From contig WIXG01000139.1 of the NCBI GenBank assembly GCA_009869945.1, positions 62,001 to 126,000 on the forward strand: a stretch of DNA of 64,000 bases, written 5' to 3'. Shown piece by piece: positions 34,201 through 47,600 of this stretch. Positions within the stretch are counted from its first letter, which is position 1; each line of letters starts with the position of its first letter. Both the position numbers and the translations under genes were made by a program. The notes under the pieces were generated by a model. The model searched no databases and was not told the DNA's origin. It worked only from the letters and a program-made list of their open reading frames with translations. The DNA is from Mesaphorura yosii (taxonomy: Eukaryota > Arthropoda > Collembola > Poduromorpha > Tullbergiidae).

Positions 34201-37200
34201 CGGAAAGACCAAAAATTTCGAGGCAGTTGAGAAATTTACATTAGCATATTGTTATCGCAAGCACAGGCGTAAGAGAACCTTTCACCTTTTCATGTACAAT
34301 GAATAACGAACTAACTACTAATGCTAATGTGAAATGCGGAGTTACACGATTAAAGGATTTCATAACGCGTCGATGGCGCAGAGCAATGCTGGTTCTGCAT
34401 GATTATTCCATGGCCATGGCCTCTGTTGAAAAATGAGTCCTGATAACTCGCCTCACTACATATTTGTGTTTATTCAAACACTGTTCCTGACAAAATGATT
34501 AACTCATTTCGTGCCCCGGTCATGCCAGGCCACGAAGGTCGCGTAACTTTTCTCGTCACGACTGGTCTGCTGCATGTTTGCTCCTCTCTGTTCTGCATGT
34601 GGTTGTCGTTATTAGGGTTAGAATTTTAATTACCGCAATTATGATTAATTATTCAGGCACACACAAAGCGTAGACGTACGGACATCCAACGCTCATGAGC
34701 TTTTAAGTAGCCTGAGTTGACCAACTGCGGCATGATTAGCAACTACAAACGAGCGAGTGAGTGATTTAAATGATGATGGCGAAATGGTGAAAGTCATTTT
34801 GAAGGTTTTAGCATTCCATCTCATGCGGCAAGCCGATGGAGTTTCTGCACGCAAAATTCGACATAACTTCGATTCATATTTTATGTGTGCTCGCCTCGAA
34901 AAGCAAAACACAGTCTAATCCCGCACTCGACTTCTGTACACAAAGCCGATGCTTGAAAATATGCTTCTGAAATCCTTATGCGGTAACGTGCTTGTCATAA
35001 CACTTTATGAAACACGTGATTTGGGTGAACATTTCACCATTTACGTGCTGAATCATTGACAGCGTGGGGGAATCGTTGATTAAAAATCTGAGCGCATTTC
35101 ATTCATCGCCATTTGACTATCTTCCGATAATTTGCGCGTCAGACCGAGTCAGAGCTCTTGAACTGGTATCCACTCCATGAAACCATCAATAACTACATTT
35201 CTCCCAAGACCTTGACAGAACTTGAAAATTAAGCTAGGTGTACGTACACCGCACAGCGTGCACGGGGATTACAATTGCAGGTATTTTTGGCTTCCGCAGA
35301 CCGCCGCGGCGCACCGGACAAGCAAACACGTAAGACAAGCACACACGCAATTTTTGCAATGCAAGCATGAGACGACGACGGCGACCGGGCCACTGCCACG
35401 GGTGTAAGTGTGCTTGATGCCGTGCATACCCACCGCCACCAGCCATCAAGTCATTTGCCATTGAACTGCAGGCACAGGCAGGTAGGCATATACCCACAAA
35501 CTTGGGCAATGGGGTCAAGTAAGAACACTAACTAGCAACCACTAAGCCAAGCAATATACGAAGGTTGTTTGAATGTTTGAGAGTACATGTAAAAGTATGT
35601 TTCCTAAAGGAATTCACATGCGGACCATCTCTTCTCTGTACGCCTCTGTTCTTTCTTCCTGTGGTGGAGCTGTTCGTGGTTGTTGAGTTATTCCCTGGTG
35701 CCCTTCTACGTCAGAAAAATCGACAGTGAGTCATTCAATATGTACATGTTTGATTCGCTTCCAGCTTTCCTGGAATTGGAACAAATGAAGAAATTTTTAA
35801 AATGTTGCCGATCCATTGCGTGAGTGAAATGGCTCGTGAGGAAGGACGCACATGGTTTGGCCGCGTACTGCATTGGTTCTGGACGGACACTCTCACCCAC
35901 AGATTCTAGGTATTGTGTAGAATGTTGATCGAAATCGAGTATGCATGAAAGGATGGTCAAAAGTCACCCGAAACACAAAAAGTGGTTTAAATAAAGTGGA
36001 GAGAAATCTGGTGCTCAAATTCCTCGCCGCCGCCGCCGTCTGCAATTCAGAACCTAATTCTCAATAGTTCCATTACGATTACGCTACGATTCGATAATAC
36101 CCGCATTCGGCAGCTGAACCGAATCGAATAAAGACAAATGCCAATAATGGGCAGAATATTATAAAAGGCTTTTACGCGGAACCAAAGCGCAGTATTATGT
36201 GTCACTGCAAACCGTGAAACGCCAACGGTTGCTTGGAATTTGAATTGAGACAAGGGCAAAAGGTCTCTCGCTCTCCTGAATACCAAAAAGTATTTTTCTT
36301 TCGTCGACTGGCTCTGGCATGGCGGCGCGGCGAATGAGTGAAATGGATCTTTCACTCACAACATTTGTTTTTTAAAATGTGAAAGAATTCCCGAATAGCT
36401 GCAGAATGAGACGAAGGAACCAAGTAGATTCGCCTGCGCCTAGTCTTGAGTTTCAAGTCGCAGTCACAGCGTCAGTAGCATTGGTAAGTAGTTTGGCGCA
36501 GAGTTTGGGTAAAAGTCGCGTCCGTGCCATATGATAATGGCAGATTCCATGCTACATTTGAATTCTTTCGAGCAAATAATAGCTTCCAACCTTACTTTAT
36601 TTCACCACCATTACCACAACCGAAAGAGCGTAAAGTAATATGCAAAACATCCACTTTCAGCAGTTCCTCATCTCTTTCGAGAAATAGCGAAATACGATGG
36701 CTGATACGCTGATACGTTGCGACTTTTCGTGTAATCCAGCTTAGCTTATTCACTCGGAAGAACTCATCCAGTTTTGATCAAGTCGATGCATTAGAAAATC
36801 GGTCGAACTGTGACACTATGCTGATTCGACTGGTATCAGGTGTGTCCACTAGTTCATGATCGTCTTAGCTCCGTCGATAACCTAAAGAGTGGTCTACAAA
36901 TGAGCTATTTCCTACCAAATTGCTCTTTTTATCAGGAGAGTCAGGATGCAGCCGCAGCCAATCTCTGCTGCCCCAACACGCCTTGCGAAATTTCGATTCT
37001 GTACCCCGCAGCGGCGTGGCGGTCTATATCCCAAGACAGTATCGACGCATAGCGTGGACGAGATGCTCACAAGTAACGGTGTGCGGTTTGGATTAATGAG
37101 ATACGATCTGTGATTTGAAACTTTCATCGAACTTCTTTAACATGAACATGAACTTTCACTCTCAATCTCTGAAACGTTATTACAATATTATTCTCGAAGG

Positions 37201-40200
37201 AAAAATGCATCCTCAGAAAGTAATGGCTTCTCATGCCGCCGCTTGTGTGTTTTGCGGTGGCGGTAGTCAAAGAGTCATTCGAGCCGTGAGAAGAATTTGA
37301 ATTTTACCCCTTTTCTTGTTGAAGCCAATTTTAAATAGGAGACTGTCTTTGCGTAACATAGAATTTGTCATCAAGAGTGCGTCTACACTTTTAAATATTA
37401 AATGACTCAGGCAACGACAAGAGGCCTGTGAACGAATCATTTCACATGCTGTTGTGATAAAATCGACCGACTTACGCACATTTGTACACTCACATGTTGG
37501 ACCCAACAGTTTGATATAAGTACGTGACTGAATTAAACTCCAGTGCATGATTCGATTTCATGAGAAGCGTGAACCATGAATTCATTGGAGAATTTAGCAC
37601 CGCCGAGGCCAAAGCGTCTAACCCGGAAATTTAAATTCTGAATTCGTTTTGGGCAAGTGGTTTGTGTTTTGCAGCAGCTAGCATGAAGACATACTGCGTT
37701 GTATGGCTGTAGTATCATGCACATGAATTGACGTGTTGTAATCCCTTCAACACAAGTTTATCTTGTCTAAAGCAAGAAACATCTTGTTTCATATCCCGGG
37801 CGGAAATTTCACCAGGCTCTACTGACTGTTTAAATGCTCTCCACAACTTCCTGAATGCACAACCTGTCTGGAAGTCTACGATTTTCTGACTTTAATCAAC
37901 TTCAAATTTTGATAAGGGAAGCTTGTGGAAGGGATTAAAGCGCATTACACCGAATGACACTGTAGCGTATCCGCGCTCAGAAACACGTAACGGTAGCACG
38001 ACGCGAGCACGAGATTCATCAAGAGAAAGTTGAAGGTTCTCATTTGTATGCCTGGTACAACTCAAGTATTTAAGTATTCAGTAGCTTGAGAAGAGGAAGA
38101 AACCCATAAACTGCAACAGCAGTAAGACGGAAGGCCAACATTACTTCTTCGAAGGAGTATCACCGCATTGCGTTGCATGGACAAGACCGACCTTGATGCG
38201 GGAAGAATTATTTAAGTTGCGAAATAAGTGATGAGATGCGAAAGTACAAGTGTACACAAGAAAATATCATATCAACACACCCAAGAATTGTTACTTGGCT
38301 TGGCATGGTTTGGCTTGACAGAGACGAAGTTATTGAGTTGTGCTTGGTGCAACATGAGTTATGTGGCTTGGCTTGCTCTTATAAATAATTTCTGCATGCC
38401 AAAATAAGGAGCGCGAACACGAAATGATCCAAGTGCGAGGCAGGCGTTGATGAGTGATGACATTATACGAGTAGTAAAGTAAATGAGTACAAGACGGTGA
38501 CAAAATAACTCAAATTTTCACCTACAACTGGAAAGTTGTCATCACGAGCAGCTCATTAAGGAAATTAAAACCTTGGTCCTTGTGTTCTGGAAAAAGTTTC
38601 TGTTTGCGTAAGTAACTAGAACGCGGCGCGGCCGTCACTCACGATGACTCAAGGTTGACGGTAGATAAACAAAAGCAAGCATGCAGTCCTCACATTGCGT
38701 GCTTGAATGAACGTAGTTTGACAGTTAAATCCACATTCACGAGAGTCGCGTCCGTACATGCTGCAGAGCGAATCAAAGAAGCAAGAGTTAAACAATGGTC
38801 ACAACACAATAAAAAGTTTTGGGTGTTAAATGATCATATATCATTTTTGTTGAATTGCTGAAAGGATTTCTTTTACTTCCAGGGTGAGCAGCGTCAGCTT
38901 TCGACGAGACGATGTGAATTGAGCATCTTGCACCGGTTGCATGAATGTCCCTTCTCTCCATTGTGCGATACAAGTCTCGTCCGCTACCGTTCACAGTCCT
39001 CGGTCGTGTGCAGTCAGTAAATCAGCGGCGGCATGTATTATTAGTTATTGTTGTGTCTCTTTATTATTGTTGCTCGGTCCAATTCCCGTCCCGACTTTCT
39101 CCGTAAAAATACAGGAAATGAAAGGAAAGCGTGCGCAGTGAGTCCGACAAACGTGTTTCTCCTTACGGTGATGGAAAGAATAATATTCCTTCTCGCACTC
39201 GCTTTCTCCTGAATGTGTGTTTGTAATATAAATTCTGAAAGTCATATTTTTCAATTGTAGTATGAAAAATTATTCTGCAACTAAAAAGCAAGGAAGGCGC
39301 AGCGCAGCTCAAGTTCCAACTTCAACAATACAAAAGAACACAAGAAAAGTTGTTCATAGTCGTCGCACAAGAACATGGTCCTATTATTATTATGCGCCAT
39401 GCTCTGGTTATTACACAGATTCCTTATTCAGCTGGAACTGCTTTCACTGTTCCTGTCGCTGCCACCGGTGCGTTCACCAAAGTAAAGCCAAGTCAACCAA
39501 ATCTAATCTCGTATTGTCTGAAACGTATTGTAAAACGGTGCATGAATTACATAATCATAGGCTCTCATGTCGTTTGTCTGTTGCATGTCGGCTGCTGTTC
39601 TTCTCATTGCCGCTACCGCGGCTGTCCCATGCTCATTCTCAATAGATAACTGACTAGCCCTTTGTCATCCTGTTGCTTCTTACCATTTAATAATACATTT
39701 CGCGACAAGACAAGAAAAACTGATTCGTACCCGCGCGATAGCGCAGAGCTCGTATTGGAATGTTTTTACGAATGTCGAAGCTAGGAACAAACTTAGGAAT
39801 TCTCTTCGGTTCTGCAGGTTTACGTTTTACGCTTGTGGAGCGAAAGCAAAAAAAGAGTCCGTTTCAAGTTTTGCAATGCCAGACGACGCAATGCTACGGG
39901 CCGCACCACTCTGATGCATGCCTGAGGAATATGAATGCGAAAACTGCCATGCTGCTAGTCTGGTTTGTGTGTCGGGTAGAAATGGAATGTACGTAAAGTA
40001 GTACAAAGTACGAAGCGCGTAAGGCCACGAAGGAGGTTGCTGGCGACTGTATTGATGCACATTCTTTTAGTTTCAGACAAAAGTTGAAGTGCATCAGTTT
40101 ACCCCGCGCACTTGACACGACTCACGCAGGCTTGCAGGCTGGAGAGAAAGTCGCTGTATTTCAATAATGGCAGCGACTGCTTCGCCTAACCCGTTAGGAA

Positions 40201-41630
40201 TATCATAATGATAGATTCACCCAGTGTCGTTTAGCATGCTGGAAGAGCATGATAAGATCAAGTGAATACGTATTATTGGGAAACAGTGAATACAAAAATA
40301 CATAAATTTCTCAAAAATTTGATTACATCTTCCTCAGGGAGTGAATGTGAGCCACGAACGAATGCGGGTGTCGGGAGAACTAAAAAGATACAAAAACCTG
40401 CTGGAGAAACTACAATGCAATATTCGTGCATGTTCTCCAATTGAACCGGATCCCTGCTGGAGTGAAGTTTCACGGGAATTTTTTTTGTGCGTCCCACTTG
40501 ACGAATCATTTCTTCAAAACTCCATGCAACACAAAATATTCATATTTTAGTGTTATTCCGCCTCAATTGACATTACACTTGTACGCACACCGAATTCCAT
40601 TAAAATCGTTATTGCATTTCACGGTCTCGTACTTCGGCAGAAGAGATATTATTGGTACTTATTATTTTATCGGTGCCACAATGATTTATGAAAGCGCGGC
40701 AGACTGTGAAAGATAGAAGACACGCCAAGGTATTTGCACAGCACAGCACACGGTGAAAGTGTGACAATTCGAATAAGTGAGCATGGAGGACAATGACAAC
40801 TTGGTGATGCCTCTTGACTTTGTTCGTGTTGAAGCAAACTGGTCGTCGAGTAGACCCCGAATCATAAGCGCTTCGATGACGGCACACTTCTAACCTGCAA
40901 ATTATACAGATTTCGACTCGAAAAGTGTGGAATTACGATTAAGAGCAGTCAGGACGCAATTTTTGTCAACGAATAAGTGCAAGATTATGGCACATTCAAA
41001 GCATTAAAGCGCGAAGTGCAAATTACTCGGCCCTTTTGTGATTTACGGAGATTCCACGATTTCATCCTCATCGGCTTCCATTTTTCTGCTCATGACGCAA
41101 GATTTTCAAGTCATGAAGTGTGTCGTTTGCAAGTGAAGTGCGATTTCCATCAGCGGTTCATGTTTTGCATCATTTGTGTGAAGTGGTACGCAATGTAATA
41201 AAATGGAAGTGAAGTGCAACTGAAAGATTCGGGGTCGTAGAATTGGATGTTGGAAGCGGCATTCCAGTAACTATTTGGCCGAAACCCTACATAAAATGGC
41301 ACAACTGCTTTTGGCAGCATTAATCACTTTGAAAATTCTTCGACAGAATCAAAACCCAGCACATAAAGAAGACTACTACAGCAATGTATCACTAAATCAT
41401 GTTACTTGCCAAGTACTCGACAGGATCGACACCTTTCTGACTGCTCTTAACTTACAAATGGCTTGGATTTTAATTCGCTTGGACCCTCGAACGTGCTTTG
41501 CAAGCGAAAGACAATCGGCGATCAAGACATCGCACAATTGAAGAGTTAAGTGAGTTCAGGCGATTTTGAGCCCCGTTGTTCAATTTGATTGGACAAATAT
41601 TAACGCAGTAGCATTATCGACGGGAAAGTG
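28270..41630. other. 13-kb gene-free region upstream of the channel gene
   Basis: No recognisable coding sequence. The longer frames (31847-32266 plus, 33591-34043 minus, 39262-39645 plus) have odd composition, with no domains and no splice continuity. The region may contain promoter, leader exons and enhancers of the NaCP60E-like gene. AT-rich homeodomain-type motifs group at about 34610-34660. A short CCG run lies near 36030. A tRNA-like A box at about 30430 has no B box at the right distance. Confidence 0.35.
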
Positions 41631-44600
41631 ATGGCCGGTGTTGGTGGTGCGCTGAGTGGTTTAAAGGCTGGTAAACGAAGTACAAGGCACCAGGACATTT
41701 ACGAAGAGGATGAATTCGAGGAACATGAGCTCGTCCAGCTTACCGGCCCTCAAGGGCAGGATATTTCTCCTTCTCGATCGGATAATCGGCCTGGCCAACG
41801 GACGACGGAAAGTTATAATGAGGGCAATCTTAATCCAAGACCGAGCTCTACGTCTCGAATTCCAACCTGCAACATTGTCATTAATGAACAATTACAAAAA
41901 CACTTGTTGCCCACTCCAGCAGCGGCTGGAGTAAGCTACAGTGATAATGAGTACAGTTTCGATGATGGTGACGATGGTTCCTTGGATCCCGACCATCGCA
42001 GTTTGAGTGGTGACTCGGGCAGTTACGTCCTACAACCTCAGCGCAAGCAGAGTGTTAAGCAAAATGCGAGCGACGCGTATGGGGAACGTGACCCCGGGCC
42101 CGTGAAAAAGCGGTTCCTGCCATTCTTCCGCAAATTTTGGCCTCATTTGAAGAAGGACGATGCTCCTCCAGAGAATGCAAAGGAAAAGATCAATTTTTCA
42201 CCACGCATGTACGGAAAACCTGTTGAGGAAGTGGACCCGTTCGTGTTTGATGATGTGAGTGCCCAACAATACCTTACAAGAATATTTATTTGCTAAATGC
42301 ATAGTTGTGTGTGTAAATGCCCGCGGCGTGTATCTCAAGACGGTACACGAAGTCAATTTCTTAGAGGTTCTTCCTCAATCGACACAAAAGAGTCTTAAAA
42401 TTGGGTAAACAATGCATTTTCACTGAAGGACACAATGCCGGCGAGAGCACGGTGGCAATCGATTTAGGGTGCAAACTCGATTCGAGAAGCTTGACTCGAG
42501 ACGTCGAAACGCTTTCACCGAAAACTTGTGAAGCTACCGCTACCACTATATTATTGTTATGCTTGGTGTTCTGCAGTCAAGTCAAGTCAAGCAGTGCCGA
42601 GTTGAATTGAAAGGAAGACTACCTGGGGTAGTGGATATCCATTCTTAATCTTTTGACAGGATTCACATTACTCCGTCCTCCTTTGTTTGTCATTCTGGAG
42701 ATTGAAACCCAAAGTACTGCCGATACTTCCTACATAAACATAGCGTAGTACGGGGCAGATAATGCGGGCAACACCATTGTTCCTTCAGCCTTTCATCTCA
42801 ATCCTAACACATCCTGCTCTTCGTATTTATTAATTAGATGGAGGCCGTAGGCTCAAGCTTAGCTCATGTTGTCCGTGTCAGGCTTGGGCAAGTCATTAAT
42901 GAAATGAATAAATGAATAAAGAGTCCAAACAGGTGTGGGCTGCCTCCAAGGCCCACACCTGTTTGTTAAACTTATTACGCCTACCAGGCACCTGTAAGCT
43001 GTCTCCAATCTAAGGGGCCACGTTAAAATATTACACGCGTCGTTCATTCTATGAGGCTGGGTTTTGGTTTTCTTTGTTTCACCAAGGATAATGAAATACT
43101 TAGCCATATTGGAAAATGAAACAATTCCAACAGACGTGAATACCGGACAGGCCAAAATGAAAATGGAAGATCTGCACAACAAAGAAAAAAGGAAACCAAG
43201 CAGCTTGAAGAGACTTAAAATCTGCAGTGAAATAATCGCATATAAAGCTTCGGGCTCTTGAACTAATTGGATTGCATCGAGGGATTTTAGATTCTGTGCA
43301 TAGATGATGCTTCCGAGTTCCGACGGATTGCTTTTCCGTGTAATTCTTTACTGCACGTGACTGTACAGTCTTCAGTTTCGCTTCACCTTTACTTTGCCAG
43401 GGCCAGGTTTCCAAGCAAGTGATTTCCATTTACTAGCGTGTGTATTTTTTTTACTTCAATTTTGCGACAGACTCTTTTGCTTGTGACTACCGCCATGCCA
43501 TGAAGCGAAGTTGAGTACATTTACTCCTGATGTCTGCATTTCGGATTAAAAGTTTAGGAAAGCGTAGTTCATCTAAAACTATAGGTCCTAATTGAACTAG
43601 TCGGTCACCAACAGCCATTTACGTAGTCTGTTTTCAAAGTTCAGCCTCTTGCGCAGCCATTGGAACCATGGCTTGTAGACGTAGCCCGTTCGTGAATACT
43701 TGGCATAGTTTAACCCAATTTAAACAAGTTGTGTCAACTCAAGTCTTGAATTTTCCTAGAAATGCTTACGAATTTGCTTTCCACGTTTCTGGTACTGGTG
43801 AGTAGGCGATAGGAAACCGGTCAGACGTACATTCAGCGACATTGCATTCTTTGATGACAGTGTAAACTGTATTTGCTACAAATGAAACATTTCTGAGAAA
43901 AACGACCATGAACATTTTGACACTTTTATTCGCAAGATGCAGGTGAGTAACCCGAGTTTCGATGTAGCAGACAATCGCTCCGCTACTTAGCGACGATGCT
44001 CGTATGCAGGTGAATTTATTGAAATCGATAACCTCTCTCCATTACCAATTGAATTACCCTGACGCATAGTACAAAATTCCATCTTCATTTCTGGGAATAC
44101 TGCAAGACGAGACACAAACACAGTAGGACCAGGAAGGAGCTTGCAGTCTTGAAGCTACATTTGTATCCAAATAGTCAGCACTTGTATTTTTCGGAATTCA
44201 ACCAGGTGCAAATGCCATTGCTATTTATTAGAAGATGGTCCCAGCGCGGGCTTTCAAGACTGACATAGAAAGTTTGCTGGACCTTGATAATTTACTCTTT
44301 CAATGATAATTTGCCTATCTTATTGTCAGAGAGGTGCTTCAGGACGCTTGTTCCCAGACAAATTGTTTCAAGACATTCGAATTTCTTCAAGATTGCACTG
44401 ATTTTTCAATCAAAAATCAATTCCCATTTCAGAATTACAAAACTTTGAGTGTGTTCTAGCAGTTGCAATCGAATGTGAGGTTGAGGACTACGAAACTTGA
44501 AGCGCATAAAATAAATATCGAAGAAGAAAGTTAGCACACTATCCTCGCAACAAGGAACGTAAAGCTTTCTGTTCTAGCCAATTTCTCCTCAAAGCGGTAC

Positions 44601-47600
44601 TCGAATCATTGTCATTGGAAGAAGTTTTAATTTCTTTTGTCAAGGAAGAATGAACTTCAGTTGCATGTAAAGGTAGATGCTCTAATTTTACTTTATAATG
44701 CTCTACGGTTATGGGCTTTGTTTACATTTTCCGCTAGAAAAAGTCTCCGCTGCAGGATCTAGAAAAAGTGCAACTTTTCTTTTGCTCCCTCATTTTGCGC
44801 ATGAAACGCTCGTAGTTATACTTCAGCTGCAGTTGTTTCTGTCGTGATTATGTAGATTGAACTTTGCTCATCGGAATAATTGTGATACTTAACGTAAGCA
44901 TAAAAAACTGATGTTGCTGCCGGTTCAGCAAAGTATGCATGAAGTGGCGATGGCTTAAAAGATTATTGTTTGGAGAATTGGTGTAGATGACGGGTTTTTA
45001 GTATTTGCAATTAAAACTGCAGCCTTTCGGCTCGAGTTTCCAAAATTCTTTCTTTGTCGCAAATAGAGCTTTCGAATTGACAGTTTACTTGCCCATGAAA
45101 AAGATCCGCTTCCCAGGCGCTTCCGTTCGTTTGGAGGTTTTGAAGTTATTGATTCTGGAACAAACGTTTAGTCTCAGCTCTGCAACAAATCAAAAATTTT
45201 GGCACGTGTTGTTGAAGGGAGTACGTCTGTGGCGAATTGGTGTTTGTGAAAAATTGTTAATGGCAAGATGTACTGCCAAAACTACGCTCCCATGTCAAAA
45301 TTCGGCGAATGCGTTGCAAGGCCTTGTTAAATCTTATCAAATCTTTCTCGGAAATTAACGCTGTGTCCAAAACAGCTGTGTGTGTGTGTGCGTACTGCAA
45401 TGACATATGGTTACCATTTAGTAAGTAACATCATAACTTATGTAATAGGCCGAGGTCACTAGTAATTCTAGAGAAATTCAGCAGGGGTTATGAGAAACCA
45501 CTTCCGTTCGGACCGGTGAGCTATGAGAGTAGAAGCAACTCACCATTTTGGTAGTCAAGCGGACTCTAGAGAGCTCGAACAGCATTAAATGCCGAATGTA
45601 TTCCGTTGTTCTTGTTTTTGGTCATGCTAATTCTCGTGCTGTTCTTGAAGTCAATCTAAAAGCTGGAATTGTAGTTTTAAATTAATGAATGACAATTTCT
45701 TTGTTCTGTTTTACAGACTTTTTGCGTCATTTCCAAGAAATTCGACAAGAATTATGTCTTTCGCTTCTCGTCAAGCAAATCGTTGTTTCTGTTGGGTCCC
45801 CTCAACCCATTTCGTCGTCTTTGCCTGTATATTGTGACACATCAAATATTCGACCTATGCATCATCATCGCTATTCTCAGTAATTGCGTGGCACTCGCGT
45901 TTGATAGCAACGAGTTGAAGAAGAACGAAAAGGGGGAGTACATTACACAAGAAACAAATTTACCTCAAGGACTTGAGTAAGACGATTAACACAAGTAAAG
46001 TACCTCTGACTGAGGCTTGACTTAAATGAAATCACTTCGTTTAGGTGGGCGTTTCTGCTAATTTACACAACCGAAATGATATTAAAAGTGGGGGCAAAAG
46101 GATTCTTACTACACAAATACTCTTATCTAAGGAATGGCTGGAACATTCTAGACTTCGTGGTGGTGGTCTGCGGCTTCACCACCGAAGTGATCACGTTTGT
46201 ATATGGCAGTCATTCAAATTTTGATTTAGATATTTTTAGGTAACGGAATTTAGGTTGAAGATGTTGCGTATGATATTTTTTGATGCTAACATTTTGTGTC
46301 AATTCTTGCAGAACCTTTCGTGTCCTTCGTGCCGTTAAGACCATCTCAATTTTGCCTGGTATTACTAACATCAGAAAAGTTTTGATATTAGCCCATATTC
46401 TATTACTGATCTCTTTCAGGTCTGCGGATGATGATTAACGCGCTCATGAATTCAATGGTACAATTGGTGGAAGTAATGGCTCTGACCTTCTTCTGCCTGT
46501 GCATCTTTGCATTGTTCGCATTAGAAGTGTACATGGGCAAGCTTCACCAAGTCTGCGTATTAGATAAAGAAAGCGCAACAGCCAAAATGATATATAATCA
46601 TCAACAAATCGAGCCAACAATAAAAATTGATTCTACTGTAACTTTTGATAGAGCTTATGAGTGGAAAATGTAAGTGATCGAGTTATAAATCTATTGATTC
46701 AAGTGTTTGCATGCATTGCATGGTCATGCGTTTGGCAGGTGGGTGACTGATAGAAGAAATTGGTACCAGCGAGAATTTCCAAAAGTTGAATATCTTCCAT
46801 GTGGCAATGACACAGGAACTCGACGGTGTCCGACGGACTACACATGTACGCCTTGTACAGCTCCCTCACATTGACCTCGAGTAATCTGATATTTCTGAAT
46901 GCAGGCCTTCCTAACCTGAACGATAACCCCGACGATGGGTGGACTAGTTTCGACAATTTTTTCAAGAGTATGCTCAGTACCTTTCAACTCATTACTTTAG
47001 ACTACTGGGAACGACTTTACGAACTTGTGAGTGCTTTCGAATTGTAAAAACAGAACAACAACAATATTTTAATTCCTGCGCAGGTGATGTCAACCGTTGG
47101 ACCCTGGTGCTTGCCATTCTTCATTATGGTTGTCTTTCTTGGATCATTCTACTTACTAAATTTGATGCTGGCCGTCGTCACTATGTCTTACGAAGGTATG
47201 ACTTAATTTTACTGTCGCATTGAATGATACTGATGCTCAGCCAATTTGTATCATATTTGCAACAGCTGAAGCCAGCAGTTGGGATCAGGTAGAAAACAGT
47301 GTATGTATTCTTTACTTTTTAATTGTTATGAAACTAATGACTTGTGTGTTGATAATCATGTAAACTAAACGCCACCCTGATTTGGTGTAACTCCCCTTAC
47401 GATGTTGGTATGTACTATTCCGGAGACCTACTTAGATTCTTTTCATGAATCGTGCAAAACACACGTTCTAGCATTAGTTCCTCACCTCTACAAAATTTTA
47501 TCCACGTAGAGTATAGAGTAGTAATAGTGCATGATTCCAATACTTCCGAGATTGCATCCGGCCATTGCTAGCCTTTTTTGTGTGTACTTTCTTGCATGTT

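Noticed and set aside
39262-39645. 127-codon plus-strand frame with many Arg, Ser and Tyr
   Set aside because: Simple-sequence-like composition, a second frame over the same bases, no family match.
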